Source: TMED23 sp964566055
GTDB lineage: Bacteria; Pseudomonadota; Alphaproteobacteria; Rhodospirillales; UBA2165
DNA: 64,000 nt
Assembly: GCA_964566055.1 (NCBI GenBank)
Contig: CAZMHI010000016.1
Location: forward strand, 1 to 64,000
Direction of reading: 5' to 3'
Made by a program: the position numbers and the translations under genes. Positions 40,890 to 49,563 of the stretch are shown piece after piece (the first letter of the stretch is position 1; each line of letters starts with the position of its first letter). The notes under the pieces were generated by a model. That model did no database searches and was not told the origin of the DNA. It saw nothing but the letters and a program-made list of their open reading frames with translations.

Positions 40890-41261
40890 ATGGAAAGTAT
40901 CTTGTTATTGGTTGGGGCCGTCATTGTTGGTCTGATCCTTCTTTCACTCGCTTTCGTCTTGTTTTCCTATTTGGTGGTTGGTGCCGTGTCTTTATTTGAG
41001 TGGGCGTCAGAATCGGGTTTCTTGGGAGTAGCCGCCTATTTTGCCAGTTGGATATTTATGTTTCCTTTTATGCTAATTGGCTGCGTCATTTTCGGCTTCC
41101 TCATAGAATACAAGGAGAAACAATTCTTTGCCCGACTAGCCGAACGGAGCCGACTAAACCGACTAGAAAATACTACAGTCAATACTGAGACTGATGTCGA
41201 TTCCCAACCTGACCTATACGAGGAACCCTTGTCTGAATATGAGAAGAAGAGAGGGTATTAA
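40890..41261 (+). CDS. Membrane protein, unknown
   Basis: Three hydrophobic helices (LLLVGAVIVGLILLSLAFVL, VAAYFASWIFMFPFMLIGCV and the one between) followed by a charged tail with RLAERSRLNRLEN. A strong AGGAGGGAG site precedes the ATG. It is the first gene in a rightward run in the island, with a 26-residue lipoprotein frame 5 bases after it. Confidence 0.62.
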   Translation: MESILLLVGAVIVGLILLSLAFVLFSYLVVGAVSLFEWASESGFLGVAAYFASWIFMFPFMLIGCVIFGFLIEYKEKQFFARLAERSRLNRLENTTVNTETDVDSQPDLYEEPLSEYEKKRGY

Positions 41262-41266
41262 AGCAA

Positions 41267-41347
41267 TTGACCCGCCCCATCCTAATCATCGCCACCTTGC
41301 TCCTGCTGACCGGCTGTAACGGTCATGTCGCTAGAGTGGCGGGGTAA
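41267..41347 (+). CDS. 26-residue small lipoprotein candidate
   Basis: A TTG-initiated frame reads MTRPILIIATLLLLTGCNGH, a compact signal with lipobox LLTGC and a tail of about nine residues. It lies 5 bases after the preceding stop. Small lipoproteins of this kind are common in phage and plasmid regions. Too short to be sure. Confidence 0.45.
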   Translation: MTRPILIIATLLLLTGCNGHVARVAG

Positions 41348-41384
41348 CAAAGAAGCCATATGAATTTACCAAAGTAGTGTATTT

Positions 41385-41507
41385 ATGACATCGCCAATAC
41401 GTAAACTTATTAACGAAACTTCAAATATTGTTATAGGATTAATCCTCCTGATAGGATTCAATGCGCTATTTTATTTTGTATTTAAAATTCTAGGAATAGG
41501 ACAATGA
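41385..41507 (+). CDS. 40-residue membrane micro-protein, translationally coupled
   Basis: One hydrophobic helix (IVIGLILLIGFNALFYFVF) after a short basic start. Its stop overlaps the next start (ATGA), so the two are coupled. The ribosome site is weak. First of three coupled frames ending at 42255. Confidence 0.55.
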   Translation: MTSPIRKLINETSNIVIGLILLIGFNALFYFVFKILGIGQ

Positions 41508-41629
41508 GTTTGTTCCGTCTTGCAGAGTCGGTCGTGAAGTTGGCAGTGCATGGCGGCGAGAGTGCCTATGAAGCGGCATCAGCGGCGTGGCAGAAAATGT
41601 CTACAGAGAAACCGGGGGAGAAGGAATGA
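41504..41629 (+). CDS. 41-residue micro-protein, translationally coupled
   Basis: An amphipathic helix (RLAESVVKLAVHGGESAYEA) with a charged tail. It overlaps the previous stop by ATGA and the next gene's start by ATGA, forming a three-gene coupled run. Function unknown. Confidence 0.55.
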   Translation: MSLFRLAESVVKLAVHGGESAYEAASAAWQKMSTEKPGEKE

Positions 41630-42255
41630 CGCTTGGAACAGGCATCTTCTTATCTTCAATTTTCTTAGGCTTGATTTTTCTGTTTCATTCAACGAAAGAC
41701 CGATGGAACTGGCGCAAAATAATAAAACGTGGCGGCGTTACTATCTTGGTTCTTATTATATTAGGGGGTGGTGGATTTACTGCATTAATTTATCAGCATC
41801 AAATCAGCGAATATTTTAGCACAGGTTCCATCATCAACTTGGATGCTTCACCAAAAAAATACGAGGAAGTTTGGGACATTAAATTAGGAGCCAGCCAAGA
41901 AGACTTGCTTTTCCTGAAAGGGATACCATCAAGCAAAACATCCAATAAAGACCCAAATGAAAAGGTTTGGTTCTATAAACAAGAATATGGTGATAACTGG
42001 ATCGTGGATTTTGATAAGAACGATAAAGTTTCTCAGGTATTGCTATACAAAATTTACATGACTTCCGACATAAAAATAAATGGCATAAGTTATGGCAGCA
42101 CCTTGAAAACCTTAGTAAATAAATTAGGTAAACCCAGTCGAATAATAGTTAGCAAAGATAAGCTAAGGAAGTTTTACCTATACGATCAACTCAACAATAA
42201 ATTTGTGCTTGAGAAGGCTAAAGTGGTAGCAATGGGGATCAATAAACCTCTCTAA
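41626..42255 (+). CDS. Membrane-anchored hypothetical protein with BamE-like fold
   Basis: A 209-residue protein starting with two hydrophobic helices (GTGIFLSSIFLGLIFLF and VTILVLIILGGGGFTALIYQ), then a soluble domain with EEVWDIKLGASQEDLLFLKG and KVWFYKQEYGDNWIVDFD. The G-x-S/x-EDLL pattern and W-Y-strand order resemble SmpA/BamE-like modules. The ATG at 41626 overlaps the preceding stop, arguing against the longer reading from 41587. Confidence 0.65.
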   Translation: MTLGTGIFLSSIFLGLIFLFHSTKDRWNWRKIIKRGGVTILVLIILGGGGFTALIYQHQISEYFSTGSIINLDASPKKYEEVWDIKLGASQEDLLFLKGIPSSKTSNKDPNEKVWFYKQEYGDNWIVDFDKNDKVSQVLLYKIYMTSDIKINGISYGSTLKTLVNKLGKPSRIIVSKDKLRKFYLYDQLNNKFVLEKAKVVAMGINKPL

Positions 42256-42257
42256 CC

Positions 42258-42350
42258 CTACTGAGTCTGATGCATCAGCTCCAACCGCTGTGAAGTAATC
42301 TCTGCCGCAATGCTGGGGTATTCCTCGACCAACTGCTGACGGGCGGAAAG
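42258..42350 (-). pseudogene. Truncated C-terminal coding fragment
   Basis: On the minus strand a frame without a start codon reads LSARQQLVEEYPSIAAEITS, then QRLELMHQTQ and a stop. It is GC-richer and coding-like, and is cut off upstream by a stop and AT-rich sequence. It is read as the remnant of an older gene at this insertion point. Confidence 0.35.
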
Positions 42351-42403
42351 CTAATATTTAGCTTATTGTTGACACATAAAATGATGTGAAAGATGTTGCG
42401 AAA

Positions 42404-43345
42404 ATGGAAACTAATTTTATCAGCGAAGAAGACAAAAAAAATTACGTTGATTTTTTTACCCATCTTTTAAATGGAGTTGCTCTTCGGCGAGGACTTAGGC
42501 CAATTTATCACTATACAAGCGGTGAAAGGCTAATACAGATCATTAGTTCAGGTGAACATTGGGCAACTCAAGCTTCATGCCTCAACGACAGCAAAGAACT
42601 ATCTCACTCTGTAGATTTGCTAAAGAAAACAATAAATAAAAGAAAAAATACGGAAGTCAGTAAGGAATTTGATTATCTCCTTTCTGTAATTGAGGAAATA
42701 TTGAACCAACCAGATGTTGCAGTCGCCGGAGTATTTGTGAGTTGTTTTTCTGAGCGTGAAGATGATTTAAGTCAATGGCGAGCCTATGGCGGGTTATCAG
42801 GTGGGTATTCCATTGAATATGATACTGGTAAGCTGGCGGAAATTGCCGGTCCTCAACGTGATTTGATTTCACCTGTTATATACGAAGGCAGGGATTTAAT
42901 AGCGATATTAGATGACTTAATAAAACATACTGAAATTTACTTTATGCAAGGTATTCAAAATGGTCACGATCCTATGGAGGAGTGGGCTAAAGTGTTTGCA
43001 GAGCATTGGTTGGAGCAACTTTCCTTCATGACCCCCTTATTACCTTTAGATAGAACAGATAAATTCGCCAATATGACGCAAAATCAATTAGAAAATTGCC
43101 CGAATTGTAAAATCGGAATGGATACTGATGGGTTAAGTATCTCGATCACATATCTGGTTTATGAATGTACTTCTTGCCGCAACATATTTTGCGAATTGTG
43201 CAGTGATGCCCTTTTTAGTGAGGACGATACAATTACTTGTCCGCATTGTAGTATCATTTGCTTTGATGCTAAGCGGGCAAATCACACTGGAAACAGACCA
43301 AGTGATGTCGTCGAGATAGAACCGTTAGCTTTTTTTACGATCTAA
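42404..43345 (+). CDS. DUF2971-like protein with C-terminal zinc-finger-like region
   Basis: HYTSGERLIQIISSGEHWAT, LNDSKELSHSVDLLKK, FVSCFSEREDDLSQWRAYGG and GGYSIEYDTGKLA are the hallmarks of DUF2971, a family often found in defence or island contexts. The C-terminal ~80 residues add paired Cys (NCPNCKIG, YECTSCRNIFCELC, TCPHCS), consistent with two zinc sites. ATG at 42404 or GTG at 42386 are both possible. AT-rich, unlike the core genes. Confidence 0.72.
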   Translation: METNFISEEDKKNYVDFFTHLLNGVALRRGLRPIYHYTSGERLIQIISSGEHWATQASCLNDSKELSHSVDLLKKTINKRKNTEVSKEFDYLLSVIEEILNQPDVAVAGVFVSCFSEREDDLSQWRAYGGLSGGYSIEYDTGKLAEIAGPQRDLISPVIYEGRDLIAILDDLIKHTEIYFMQGIQNGHDPMEEWAKVFAEHWLEQLSFMTPLLPLDRTDKFANMTQNQLENCPNCKIGMDTDGLSISITYLVYECTSCRNIFCELCSDALFSEDDTITCPHCSIICFDAKRANHTGNRPSDVVEIEPLAFFTI

Positions 43346-43605
43346 ATTAGATATGTTGAAATCTTGCAAATACCTTTTAACCGAAATTAAAATAGAAACT
43401 TCCGGCAGGCATAAAATTGTTTTTTGGATTAGATTTTCTGAAATATTTGGATGCGGTCTTAATGATCTTAAATGCGACCATGCAATGGCGTGCCGTAAAT
43501 TTATTTCTGAAATTTTGTCCTCTCAAACTAAATTTAATGACCACCTTAGTCGGTCAAAATCGGGTTCGTACTAGCAACTTCCGGCACGGCTGACAGTACC
43601 GTTAG

Positions 43606-43625
43606 AGTCCCCTGGTTCTCCCCAT
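43606..43625. repeat. Right attachment-site copy
   Basis: AGTCCCCTGGTTCTCCCCAT matches the tRNA-His 3' end at 39891-39910 in 18 of 20 bases, including the CCCCA terminus. It marks the right edge of the island. The two mismatches suggest that the copy is old. Confidence 0.65.
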
Positions 43626-43632
43626 ATTTCAT

Positions 43633-44031
43633 CTACCGTACTTCTGCCAAGTCATTCCAAACTTTTTGATCGATAATTTTGCTGTCTTTGATAACGAACC
43701 TGTCAATAAAGCGAATGCCAGAGAATTCCGAGCCGTCCGGCCATTGGCCATATAGAGTGCCGTAGCAGTAAACGATAATTCCATCATCTGATACCAGTGG
43801 ATCAAAACGGTCATAGGTTTTCTTGACCCAACGGTAACGAGGCTTGGCCCACTCGATTAATTCTTCGAATGTCGTAAATATTTGATCACCGGGAAAAAGC
43901 ATCTTAAATCCATCGCTCAATACCGCTTTCGCTGCGGCGAGGTCCCGGTCTTCCATGGCATTCAAGTAAGCCTCAATTAGGGCCACAGCAGCGGCTGGAC
44001 TATCGTTTGCTGCCACGTTCTCATTCTTCAT
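43633..44031 (-). CDS. SnoaL/NTF2-like protein
   Basis: A 132-residue cone-barrel protein: AAVALIEAYLNAMEDRDLAAAKAVLSDGFKM, FTTFEELIEWAKPRYRWVKKTYD, VYCYGTLYGQWPDGSEF and FIDRFVIKDSKI. Members are isomerases, dehydratases or ligand-binding proteins. It is the first core gene after the island and borders the cupin/VOC/TRAP block, so a role in the same catabolic pathway is possible. Confidence 0.8.
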   Translation of the reverse strand: MKNENVAANDSPAAAVALIEAYLNAMEDRDLAAAKAVLSDGFKMLFPGDQIFTTFEELIEWAKPRYRWVKKTYDRFDPLVSDDGIIVYCYGTLYGQWPDGSEFSGIRFIDRFVIKDSKIIDQKVWNDLAEVR

Positions 44032-44290
44032 TTTTCTAACCTAGTTCTCAGAGTCATAAGCACTCTACCAATAAAGCCTCTAGAACACACTTTTTGATTT
44101 AGTCAATCTGACTGGTCGAACGAAGTGTTTTTAGCCTTACCGAAAAACGAATTGGGGAAAAAACTTGATCCTTTCAGAGGTGCAACCGGTCCCGTCAGGA
44201 GCAGCGTAAGCATCATTTGCAACACTGGGTTCCCTGAGCTATCTTGTGGCCCAACATTGAAAAAAATTTTCCTACTAGGAGCAATACCCC

Positions 44291-45151
44291 ATGGTGACCT
44301 TAAGCGATGTCTCTATCATCAATACAAATACGGCCGAAGCCAAGCCTGTCGATTCCGGATTGGAACGGACGATTTGCAGCGAGAGTGTGTGTGGCTCAAA
44401 GACTTTAGATGTTTACCGGCGGACAGTGTCGGACGGTCGCCAGTTCGCACCAGAAGCAGGCGACGACTACCATCTAATTTATGTTATGGGGGCCTCGACT
44501 GACGGCAGCATCAGCTACAAGGGCGAGCAGCATCCTGCCGAAGAGGGCGCCGGCGTATTGCTCGTGCCGGGAGAAGCAGCTGAATTTACAGCTTCCGGTT
44601 CGGATTTAGAATTGTTGCACATGGTAACGCCGACGCCTCCCTCCGCCATTGAAGAGGGATTGTCCGGCGGGCCGGGCTATTTTTTCAATCGCGAAACGCT
44701 GCGTGTGCTTTCGGATGCCAGTGGTGGTCGTGTGCGCCGGTTTTGCGCTGAATCATCCGTCCGCTTACTCGACGGCAACAGGCTTACCCCGACCAATGCG
44801 ATCCAGGCGGGTGAGATGCACTATCATGAAGGTGGCTCGTCACCTTTACATCAACATGTCGGCACCGACGCCAACCCTGAGGGCGCCGCTCACTGCTATA
44901 TGACGTTTAAAGGCAATGGGCGGGTCGAAGTTGGCGAAACCTCCCAGGAAATCGAACCTGGCACTCTGGTCTATTTCCCCCCAGGTGTACCGCACCGGCT
45001 GCATGCCCATGGTGGTGCGCTCGACTATTTTGAGATCCAAGCGTGGCGGAGCTTCAAGACCAACATCTTCAGCGAGGAAGAGCTGGGGCTGAGGTGGTAT
45101 TACGATCCTGAAACGCCGGGCGCTGAGCGGGTCGAATGGAACCAAAGCTAA
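44291..45151 (+). CDS. Bicupin protein
   Basis: A 286-residue protein with two cupin folds. The C-terminal cupin (residues about 180-260) has HYHEGGSSPLHQHVG and VYFPPGVPHRLHAHGG, giving His/His/Glu-type metal ligands. The N-terminal cupin lacks the His set and is probably structural. Candidates are a ring-cleaving dioxygenase of the gentisate type or an isomerase. ATG with AGGAG. Divergent from the SnoaL-like gene and convergent with the VOC gene. Confidence 0.78.
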   Translation: MVTLSDVSIINTNTAEAKPVDSGLERTICSESVCGSKTLDVYRRTVSDGRQFAPEAGDDYHLIYVMGASTDGSISYKGEQHPAEEGAGVLLVPGEAAEFTASGSDLELLHMVTPTPPSAIEEGLSGGPGYFFNRETLRVLSDASGGRVRRFCAESSVRLLDGNRLTPTNAIQAGEMHYHEGGSSPLHQHVGTDANPEGAAHCYMTFKGNGRVEVGETSQEIEPGTLVYFPPGVPHRLHAHGGALDYFEIQAWRSFKTNIFSEEELGLRWYYDPETPGAERVEWNQS

Positions 45152-45192
45152 CGGGATAGCCTACGAAAACTACCGGGTCATTTCTCTATAGA

Positions 45193-45744
45193 TTAAGTTT
45201 CCGGGAAAACTTGAGCACCGGTTCCGTCATGAACCCAAGCGACATCGGGCAAGACTTTTTTCTCTTCTTCCCATTTGGCAAGCATCGATTCCGCGGATTC
45301 CTGAAGTGTTTCCATCATACCAGGCCGGGCTGAGTTGTAGGCGAGTTCAAGCCGGTGGCCGTTTGGATCAAAGAAATAAATCGATTGAACGAAAGTGTGA
45401 TCGGTTGGGCCGACAACTTCTACGCCGTTGGCTTCGAGTTTTTCTTTGGCTTCCAGCAACTCTTCCATACTGTCGACATTCATCGCCAGATGTTGAACCC
45501 ATTCCGGCGTATTTTGGTCTTTTTGCATCGGCGGAGATTGCGGAACTTCGAAGAAAGCTACGAGCGAACCATCGCCCATGCCGAAAAAGATATGCATGTA
45601 GGGTGAGGTTTCGCCGGTCGACGGCACGTTGGTTTCTGAGACGGCTGCAACATAGGGCATGTCGAGAACCTTGGTGTAAAATTCTGCGGTTTCCTTGGCG
45701 TCGTTACAGCGATAGGCAACATGGTGAAGACTTTGAATATTCAT
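45193..45744 (-). CDS. VOC-superfamily glyoxalase/ring-cleavage dioxygenase-like protein
   Basis: A 183-residue protein with two VOC beta-alpha-beta modules: SLHHVAYRCNDAKETAEFYTKVL (metal-ligand His7/8), YMHIFFGMGDGSLVAFFEV, WVQHLAMNVDSMEELLEAKE and FFDPNGHRLELAYN (Glu ligand). Related to extradiol dioxygenase and glyoxalase folds. The substrate is unknown, but it lies in a catabolic block with UbiD and TRAP transport. ATG with GAGGAG. Confidence 0.85.
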   Translation of the reverse strand: MNIQSLHHVAYRCNDAKETAEFYTKVLDMPYVAAVSETNVPSTGETSPYMHIFFGMGDGSLVAFFEVPQSPPMQKDQNTPEWVQHLAMNVDSMEELLEAKEKLEANGVEVVGPTDHTFVQSIYFFDPNGHRLELAYNSARPGMMETLQESAESMLAKWEEEKKVLPDVAWVHDGTGAQVFPET

Positions 45745-45852
45745 CGTGATACTCCTCTGTCAAACTGGCCTTAGAACTATAATTTCCTTGCACAGACAGC
45801 AGAGAATCTCATTGACCGTTATCAAGTTGGCCACTTTTGCGGTGGGGTTTAG

Positions 45853-46332
45853 CTACTTGAGGACAATCAAAGCTATGGCCGCGCTCAAAATCACCATCGC
45901 ACACATGAAAAATAGCAAGGTATAGCGCTGAATTGTGCCCTCACGCCGGGAACTTACATCGCGGATTTTAATGTAGAGAGACGAGAATTGTTCCTCAATT
46001 TTAACTATTCGTGAAATTTCATTGAATTGCCAAAGCTGATACATAATCAGAACTAATATGACGCCACAGGCCAGCAGTATCGTCGATATGCCGAACAAGG
46101 CAGAGACTGAACTTCTAAGTCTGGAAAGAACGGCAAATGTCGTAAAGCCGCCGCAAACCAATACAGCGCCGCCGACCGCGAGCCATTGAATTCTTTTGGC
46201 GAAGAGCACGGCATCCGACGCTTTATCATACATTAATCTCAACTCCGCATGGGTTAGTTCGTCAAGATCGGAGGGCTGATTTTCGAACGGCTCTTGCTCG
46301 TCTTCCGCTTCGTTGTCGGACTTTTTCGCCAT
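45853..46332 (-). CDS. Membrane protein with acidic N-terminus
   Basis: A 159-residue protein: a charged Glu/Asp/Gln-rich N-terminus, two central helices (WLAVGGAVLVCGGFTTFAVL, ALFGISTILLACGVILVLIM) and a third at the C-terminus (LLFFMCAMVILSAAIALIVL). Family not recognised. AAGGATG ribosome site. Between VOC and TRAP genes, divergent from the latter. Confidence 0.65.
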   Translation of the reverse strand: MAKKSDNEAEDEQEPFENQPSDLDELTHAELRLMYDKASDAVLFAKRIQWLAVGGAVLVCGGFTTFAVLSRLRSSVSALFGISTILLACGVILVLIMYQLWQFNEISRIVKIEEQFSSLYIKIRDVSSRREGTIQRYTLLFFMCAMVILSAAIALIVLK

Positions 46333-46503
46333 GATAATTCATCCTTTACAAATTAGGTAATAATTACAGCTCAGGAGGTCCGGAATTTACCATGATGCAT
46401 CCATCGATACGACATATTATTTTATGTAGGTGGGCACAATCTTCATTACTGAAAGCAGGAATCGAATAAGTTACGTAAACTACATTATTTGTTGTGACAA
46501 AAA

Positions 46504-46524
46504 ATACCTATGTATGATAGGTAT
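46504..46524. promoter_or_regulatory. MarR-type operator upstream of dctP
   Basis: ACCTAT (46506-46511), five bases, ATAGGT (46517-46522), extended to ATACCTAT and ATAGGTAT. The identical half-sites and spacing recur at 51076-51096 before ubiD. About 85 bases upstream of the dctP ATG. Predicted target of the MarR protein at 51119-51661. Confidence 0.65.
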
Positions 46525-46608
46525 ATTATATCGAATAATAAGAGCTACGGGTTGGCTTATGCTAGTTTTGAGTAGTCCCCCATAAAATTAAACTAACAGG
46601 AGAAATTC

Positions 46609-47643
46609 ATGTCTAAATTGGGCCAAACAGGGAAGTTAAAATTAACTGTAATCGCTGTGGCGATTTCATTCGCATTAACGTCATCATTGTTCGCGGCTAA
46701 TGAAGTTAACGCTGCCTCTTTAACAATGAAAATTGGTACACCGACTATCAATGATACACAGCACGAATGGATGAAGCGTTTTAAAGCACGTATCGAGAAA
46801 AAAAGTGGCGGCGATATAGCCGTTAAACTTTTTCCAGCGAGCCAGCTGGGAAAAATTCCGCGTATGATTGAAGGGCTGCAATTTGGTACCATAGAAGGAG
46901 TTGTCGCACCTTCCGCTTTTTTTATCGGCGTAGATAAGTTTAATTCCGCCCTAGCCGTTCCGGGGCTATTTAAAGATGTAAATCATTGCTGGCGTACTTT
47001 TGGCGATCCTGAATTTCGCGCCATCATGTTCCCCTTGATGGAAAAGAAAGGCATCACTGCGATTAGTATCATGTGTACCGCACCGCAGGCTTTTTTAACC
47101 AAAAAGAAAATCAGTTCTTTAGCCGACCTTAAAGATTTGCGGATTCGCGTTCTGGCCTCACCGTTGGAAATCGGTCCCTTGAAAGCTGCTGGCATGAAGC
47201 CCGTGCCAATGCCTTTGGGTGAGGTTGTACCGGGGCTAAAACAAAATTTAATTGATGGTGTGAGCTCTATCCCGGTTCTTTTCGGTAAACTGAAAATGGA
47301 CACAATGGCGAAAAACATCACGACGTCCAGCCTGATTTACTTTGGTGTACCAACTTATGTCAGTATGAAATTCTGGAATAAACTTTCCGGTGCACAGAAG
47401 AAAATGTTGCTAACTGAAGCTCGTGCTGTCGAAAAAGAAGTGCGGCCTTGGAATGATAAAGCTAATGCAGGCGTTTTAGCCGGTTGGAAAAAACGCGGTG
47501 GTACGGTTGTCGATTTGCCGCCGGCAGACCAAGCTAAATTAGCGTCAATTGCTAATAAAACAGCCGCTAAATTCATCGCTAAAAATGCCAAGCTGAATGG
47601 CTTTTTCCAAAAAATTAATACCATCGTTCAACGGCATAAGTAG
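46609..47643 (+). CDS. dctP: TRAP transporter solute-binding protein (DctP family)
   Basis: A signal peptide (VIAVAISFALTSSLFAANEVNA) and the DctP domain: MKIGTPTINDTQHEWMKRFK, GGDIAVKLFPASQLGKIPRMI, DLKDLRIRVLASPLEIGPLKA (with the conserved carboxylate-binding Arg) and a C-terminal helix bundle. It captures an organic acid in the periplasm for the DctQM permease. The gene has an AGGAG site and is followed by a terminator hairpin before dctQ, a usual way to make excess binding protein. Confidence 0.92.
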   Translation: MSKLGQTGKLKLTVIAVAISFALTSSLFAANEVNAASLTMKIGTPTINDTQHEWMKRFKARIEKKSGGDIAVKLFPASQLGKIPRMIEGLQFGTIEGVVAPSAFFIGVDKFNSALAVPGLFKDVNHCWRTFGDPEFRAIMFPLMEKKGITAISIMCTAPQAFLTKKKISSLADLKDLRIRVLASPLEIGPLKAAGMKPVPMPLGEVVPGLKQNLIDGVSSIPVLFGKLKMDTMAKNITTSSLIYFGVPTYVSMKFWNKLSGAQKKMLLTEARAVEKEVRPWNDKANAGVLAGWKKRGGTVVDLPPADQAKLASIANKTAAKFIAKNAKLNGFFQKINTIVQRHK

Positions 47644-47658
47644 ATTTATTGGTTCGAC

Positions 47659-47687
47659 TAAAGGGCGGCTACGGTCGCCCTTTTTTC
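47659..47687 (+). terminator. Intrinsic terminator/attenuator between dctP and dctQ
   Basis: AAGGGCG and CGCCCTT with a GCTACGGT-like loop, followed by TTTTTT, 16 bases after the dctP stop. Partial read-through would give the expected dctP excess over dctQM. Confidence 0.85.
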
Positions 47688-47743
47688 GTTTAAAAGCAAA
47701 TTCACTGGTTGTTTAGCAAATAATCTAGATAGATAATTTGAGC

Positions 47744-48292
47744 ATGGAAAAAGCTGGCACTATAGGCACGATAGCAAAGTATTACGACAATCTATTACTA
47801 ACGATTAGAATACTCATTGGCGTCTTAATGCTATCCGCCATCGCCATAAATTTTGCTAATGTAATTGCCCGCCGAATATTCGACGCGCCCTTTATTTGGG
47901 CGGAAGAAATATTAGTCTTTATCGTTGTGTGGATGGTTTATTTTGGTGCTGTGTTAGTAAGCTGGCATGGTCGCCATCTGCGAATGGACTTGGTATCGAT
48001 GAGCTTAAAGGGCTGGCCCAGACTGTTGGTGAATTGGCTTGCTTTGCTCATTATGATCGGACTAAGCGTATTTGTCGTCATTCATTCTTACGAGGTAATC
48101 CTGACGTTTTTAGACACCGGCCAAGAGAGTATTGCCGCTGGAATCCCCATGGTCATCCCGCATATTGCTATTCCCATCGGTTTTTCGTTGATTTTTATCG
48201 GCACAATTATTAGCTCAAAATGGCAGCAAAATGGGCTAACGCCACCGAGCAGGCACGATTCTTCAACTAACGAAAAAGTTGAGGAAAATTGA
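47744..48292 (+). CDS. dctQ: TRAP transporter small permease (DctQ family)
   Basis: A 182-residue membrane protein with four helices (ILIGVLMLSAIAINFANVIA, ILVFIVVWMVYFGAVLVSWH, LLVNWLALLIMIGLSVFVVI, IAIPIGFSLIFIGTII) and the family motif RRIFDAPFIWAEE. Partners with DctM for Na+-driven uptake. ATG at 47744 is preferred to the TTG two codons before. The stop lies 1 base before the dctM start. Confidence 0.88.
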   Translation: MEKAGTIGTIAKYYDNLLLTIRILIGVLMLSAIAINFANVIARRIFDAPFIWAEEILVFIVVWMVYFGAVLVSWHGRHLRMDLVSMSLKGWPRLLVNWLALLIMIGLSVFVVIHSYEVILTFLDTGQESIAAGIPMVIPHIAIPIGFSLIFIGTIISSKWQQNGLTPPSRHDSSTNEKVEEN

Positions 48293-48293
48293 T

Positions 48294-49556
48294 ATGCTTT
48301 GGGTGATGCTCGCTATGCCGGTGGTTCTCCTGATCCTGGGAGTGCCAATATTTATTATCCTTGCTGCAACTTCCGCAATTGTCCTGTTTTTCAGCGACAT
48401 CCCGGGTGCTATCGTCCATCAAAATTTATTTGGTGGTATCAGTATATTCTCACTCCTGGCGGTTCCATTTTTTATTTTTGCAGGTGAGCTTATGGGCAAA
48501 GGCGGCATGTCAAAGAGATTGATCGCCTGGGCGTTGTCGATATTAGGGGGACTCCGTGGCAGCTTGCCGCTAACCACAGTCGGCACATCAACCGTTTTTG
48601 GTGCGATTTCCGGCTCAAGCGCCGCCACTGTTGCAGCCGTCGGCAGACTTCTTTATCCGACCTTGCGCGAAAAAGGCTATAACGAGAAATTCGCCACTGG
48701 CGTCGTCACGTCATCCGGCGCCATTGCCATCGTCATACCGCCATCGATCGCGATGATTCTCTATGGTGTTTCTGCCGAGGAAGATATTGCCAAGCTATTT
48801 ATTGCCGGAATATTGCCGGGATTATTTATGGCCTTGGTTATGGGAATTTATATTTACCTCTATGCCCGCGTTAACAATATCCGGGAATCTGAAGGTTTCA
48901 GTTTCCAGAACTTCATCAAAGCGAGCAAAAATGGCATTTGGGCGCTCGGCAGTCCGTTTATTATTTTAGGTGGCATCTATTCGGGTTGGTTTTCTCCCAC
49001 AGAGTCGGGCGGGGTCGCTTGTGTTTATGCAATTTTGGTAACGCGTTACATTCATCGAGATATTGACTGGCACGGCATTTGGGAAGTTGCCGTAAGTTCT
49101 GCCTATTTGACGGCTCAGGTATTAATTATCGTCGCTGCCGCCAGTATATTTTCCTGGCTATTGACCATCAGTGGTGTGCCGCAATCGGTTGGCAGCTTTA
49201 TCACCGAATTGAAAGCAGAACCTTGGCTCGTCCTACTAGCCATCAATATATTATTATTGATTGTTGGCAGTGTGCTCGACCCAAATTCAGCTATTCTCGT
49301 GCTGACTCCATTATTGGTGCCAATCATCAAAACCTTGGGCGTAGATCCCATTCATTTTGGTATCATCGTAACCGTAAATTTGGCCATTGGCATGTTTACG
49401 CCGCCGTTTGGCCTCAATATTTTTGTCGCCCAGGCAGTCTTGAAAGCACCACTTAAAAGTATTTATCCCGGTCTGGTACCGTTTATCATCATCAACATTG
49501 TTGCTTTGATGTTTGTCACCTACCTGCCGGAAATGTCACTTTTCCTGACCAGGTAA
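48294..49556 (+). CDS. dctM: TRAP transporter large permease (DctM family)
   Basis: A 420-residue, about 12-helix protein with FAGELMGKGGMSKRLIAW, GSSAATVAAVGRLLYPTL, GAIAIVIPPSIAMILYG and SGWFSPTESGGVACVYA, all typical of DctM/SiaT. Couples Na+ to substrate entry. ATG at 48294 follows GAGG; a TTG at 48279 inside dctQ is less likely. Its stop is 8 bases from the convergent ubiD gene end. Confidence 0.92.
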   Translation: MLWVMLAMPVVLLILGVPIFIILAATSAIVLFFSDIPGAIVHQNLFGGISIFSLLAVPFFIFAGELMGKGGMSKRLIAWALSILGGLRGSLPLTTVGTSTVFGAISGSSAATVAAVGRLLYPTLREKGYNEKFATGVVTSSGAIAIVIPPSIAMILYGVSAEEDIAKLFIAGILPGLFMALVMGIYIYLYARVNNIRESEGFSFQNFIKASKNGIWALGSPFIILGGIYSGWFSPTESGGVACVYAILVTRYIHRDIDWHGIWEVAVSSAYLTAQVLIIVAAASIFSWLLTISGVPQSVGSFITELKAEPWLVLLAINILLLIVGSVLDPNSAILVLTPLLVPIIKTLGVDPIHFGIIVTVNLAIGMFTPPFGLNIFVAQAVLKAPLKSIYPGLVPFIIINIVALMFVTYLPEMSLFLTR

Positions 49557-49563
49557 ACCAAGA

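Noticed and set aside
43353..43574. 73-residue frame after the DUF2971-like gene
   Set aside because: No ribosome site, no recognisable fold, and it runs into the attachment-repeat region; composition looks non-coding.
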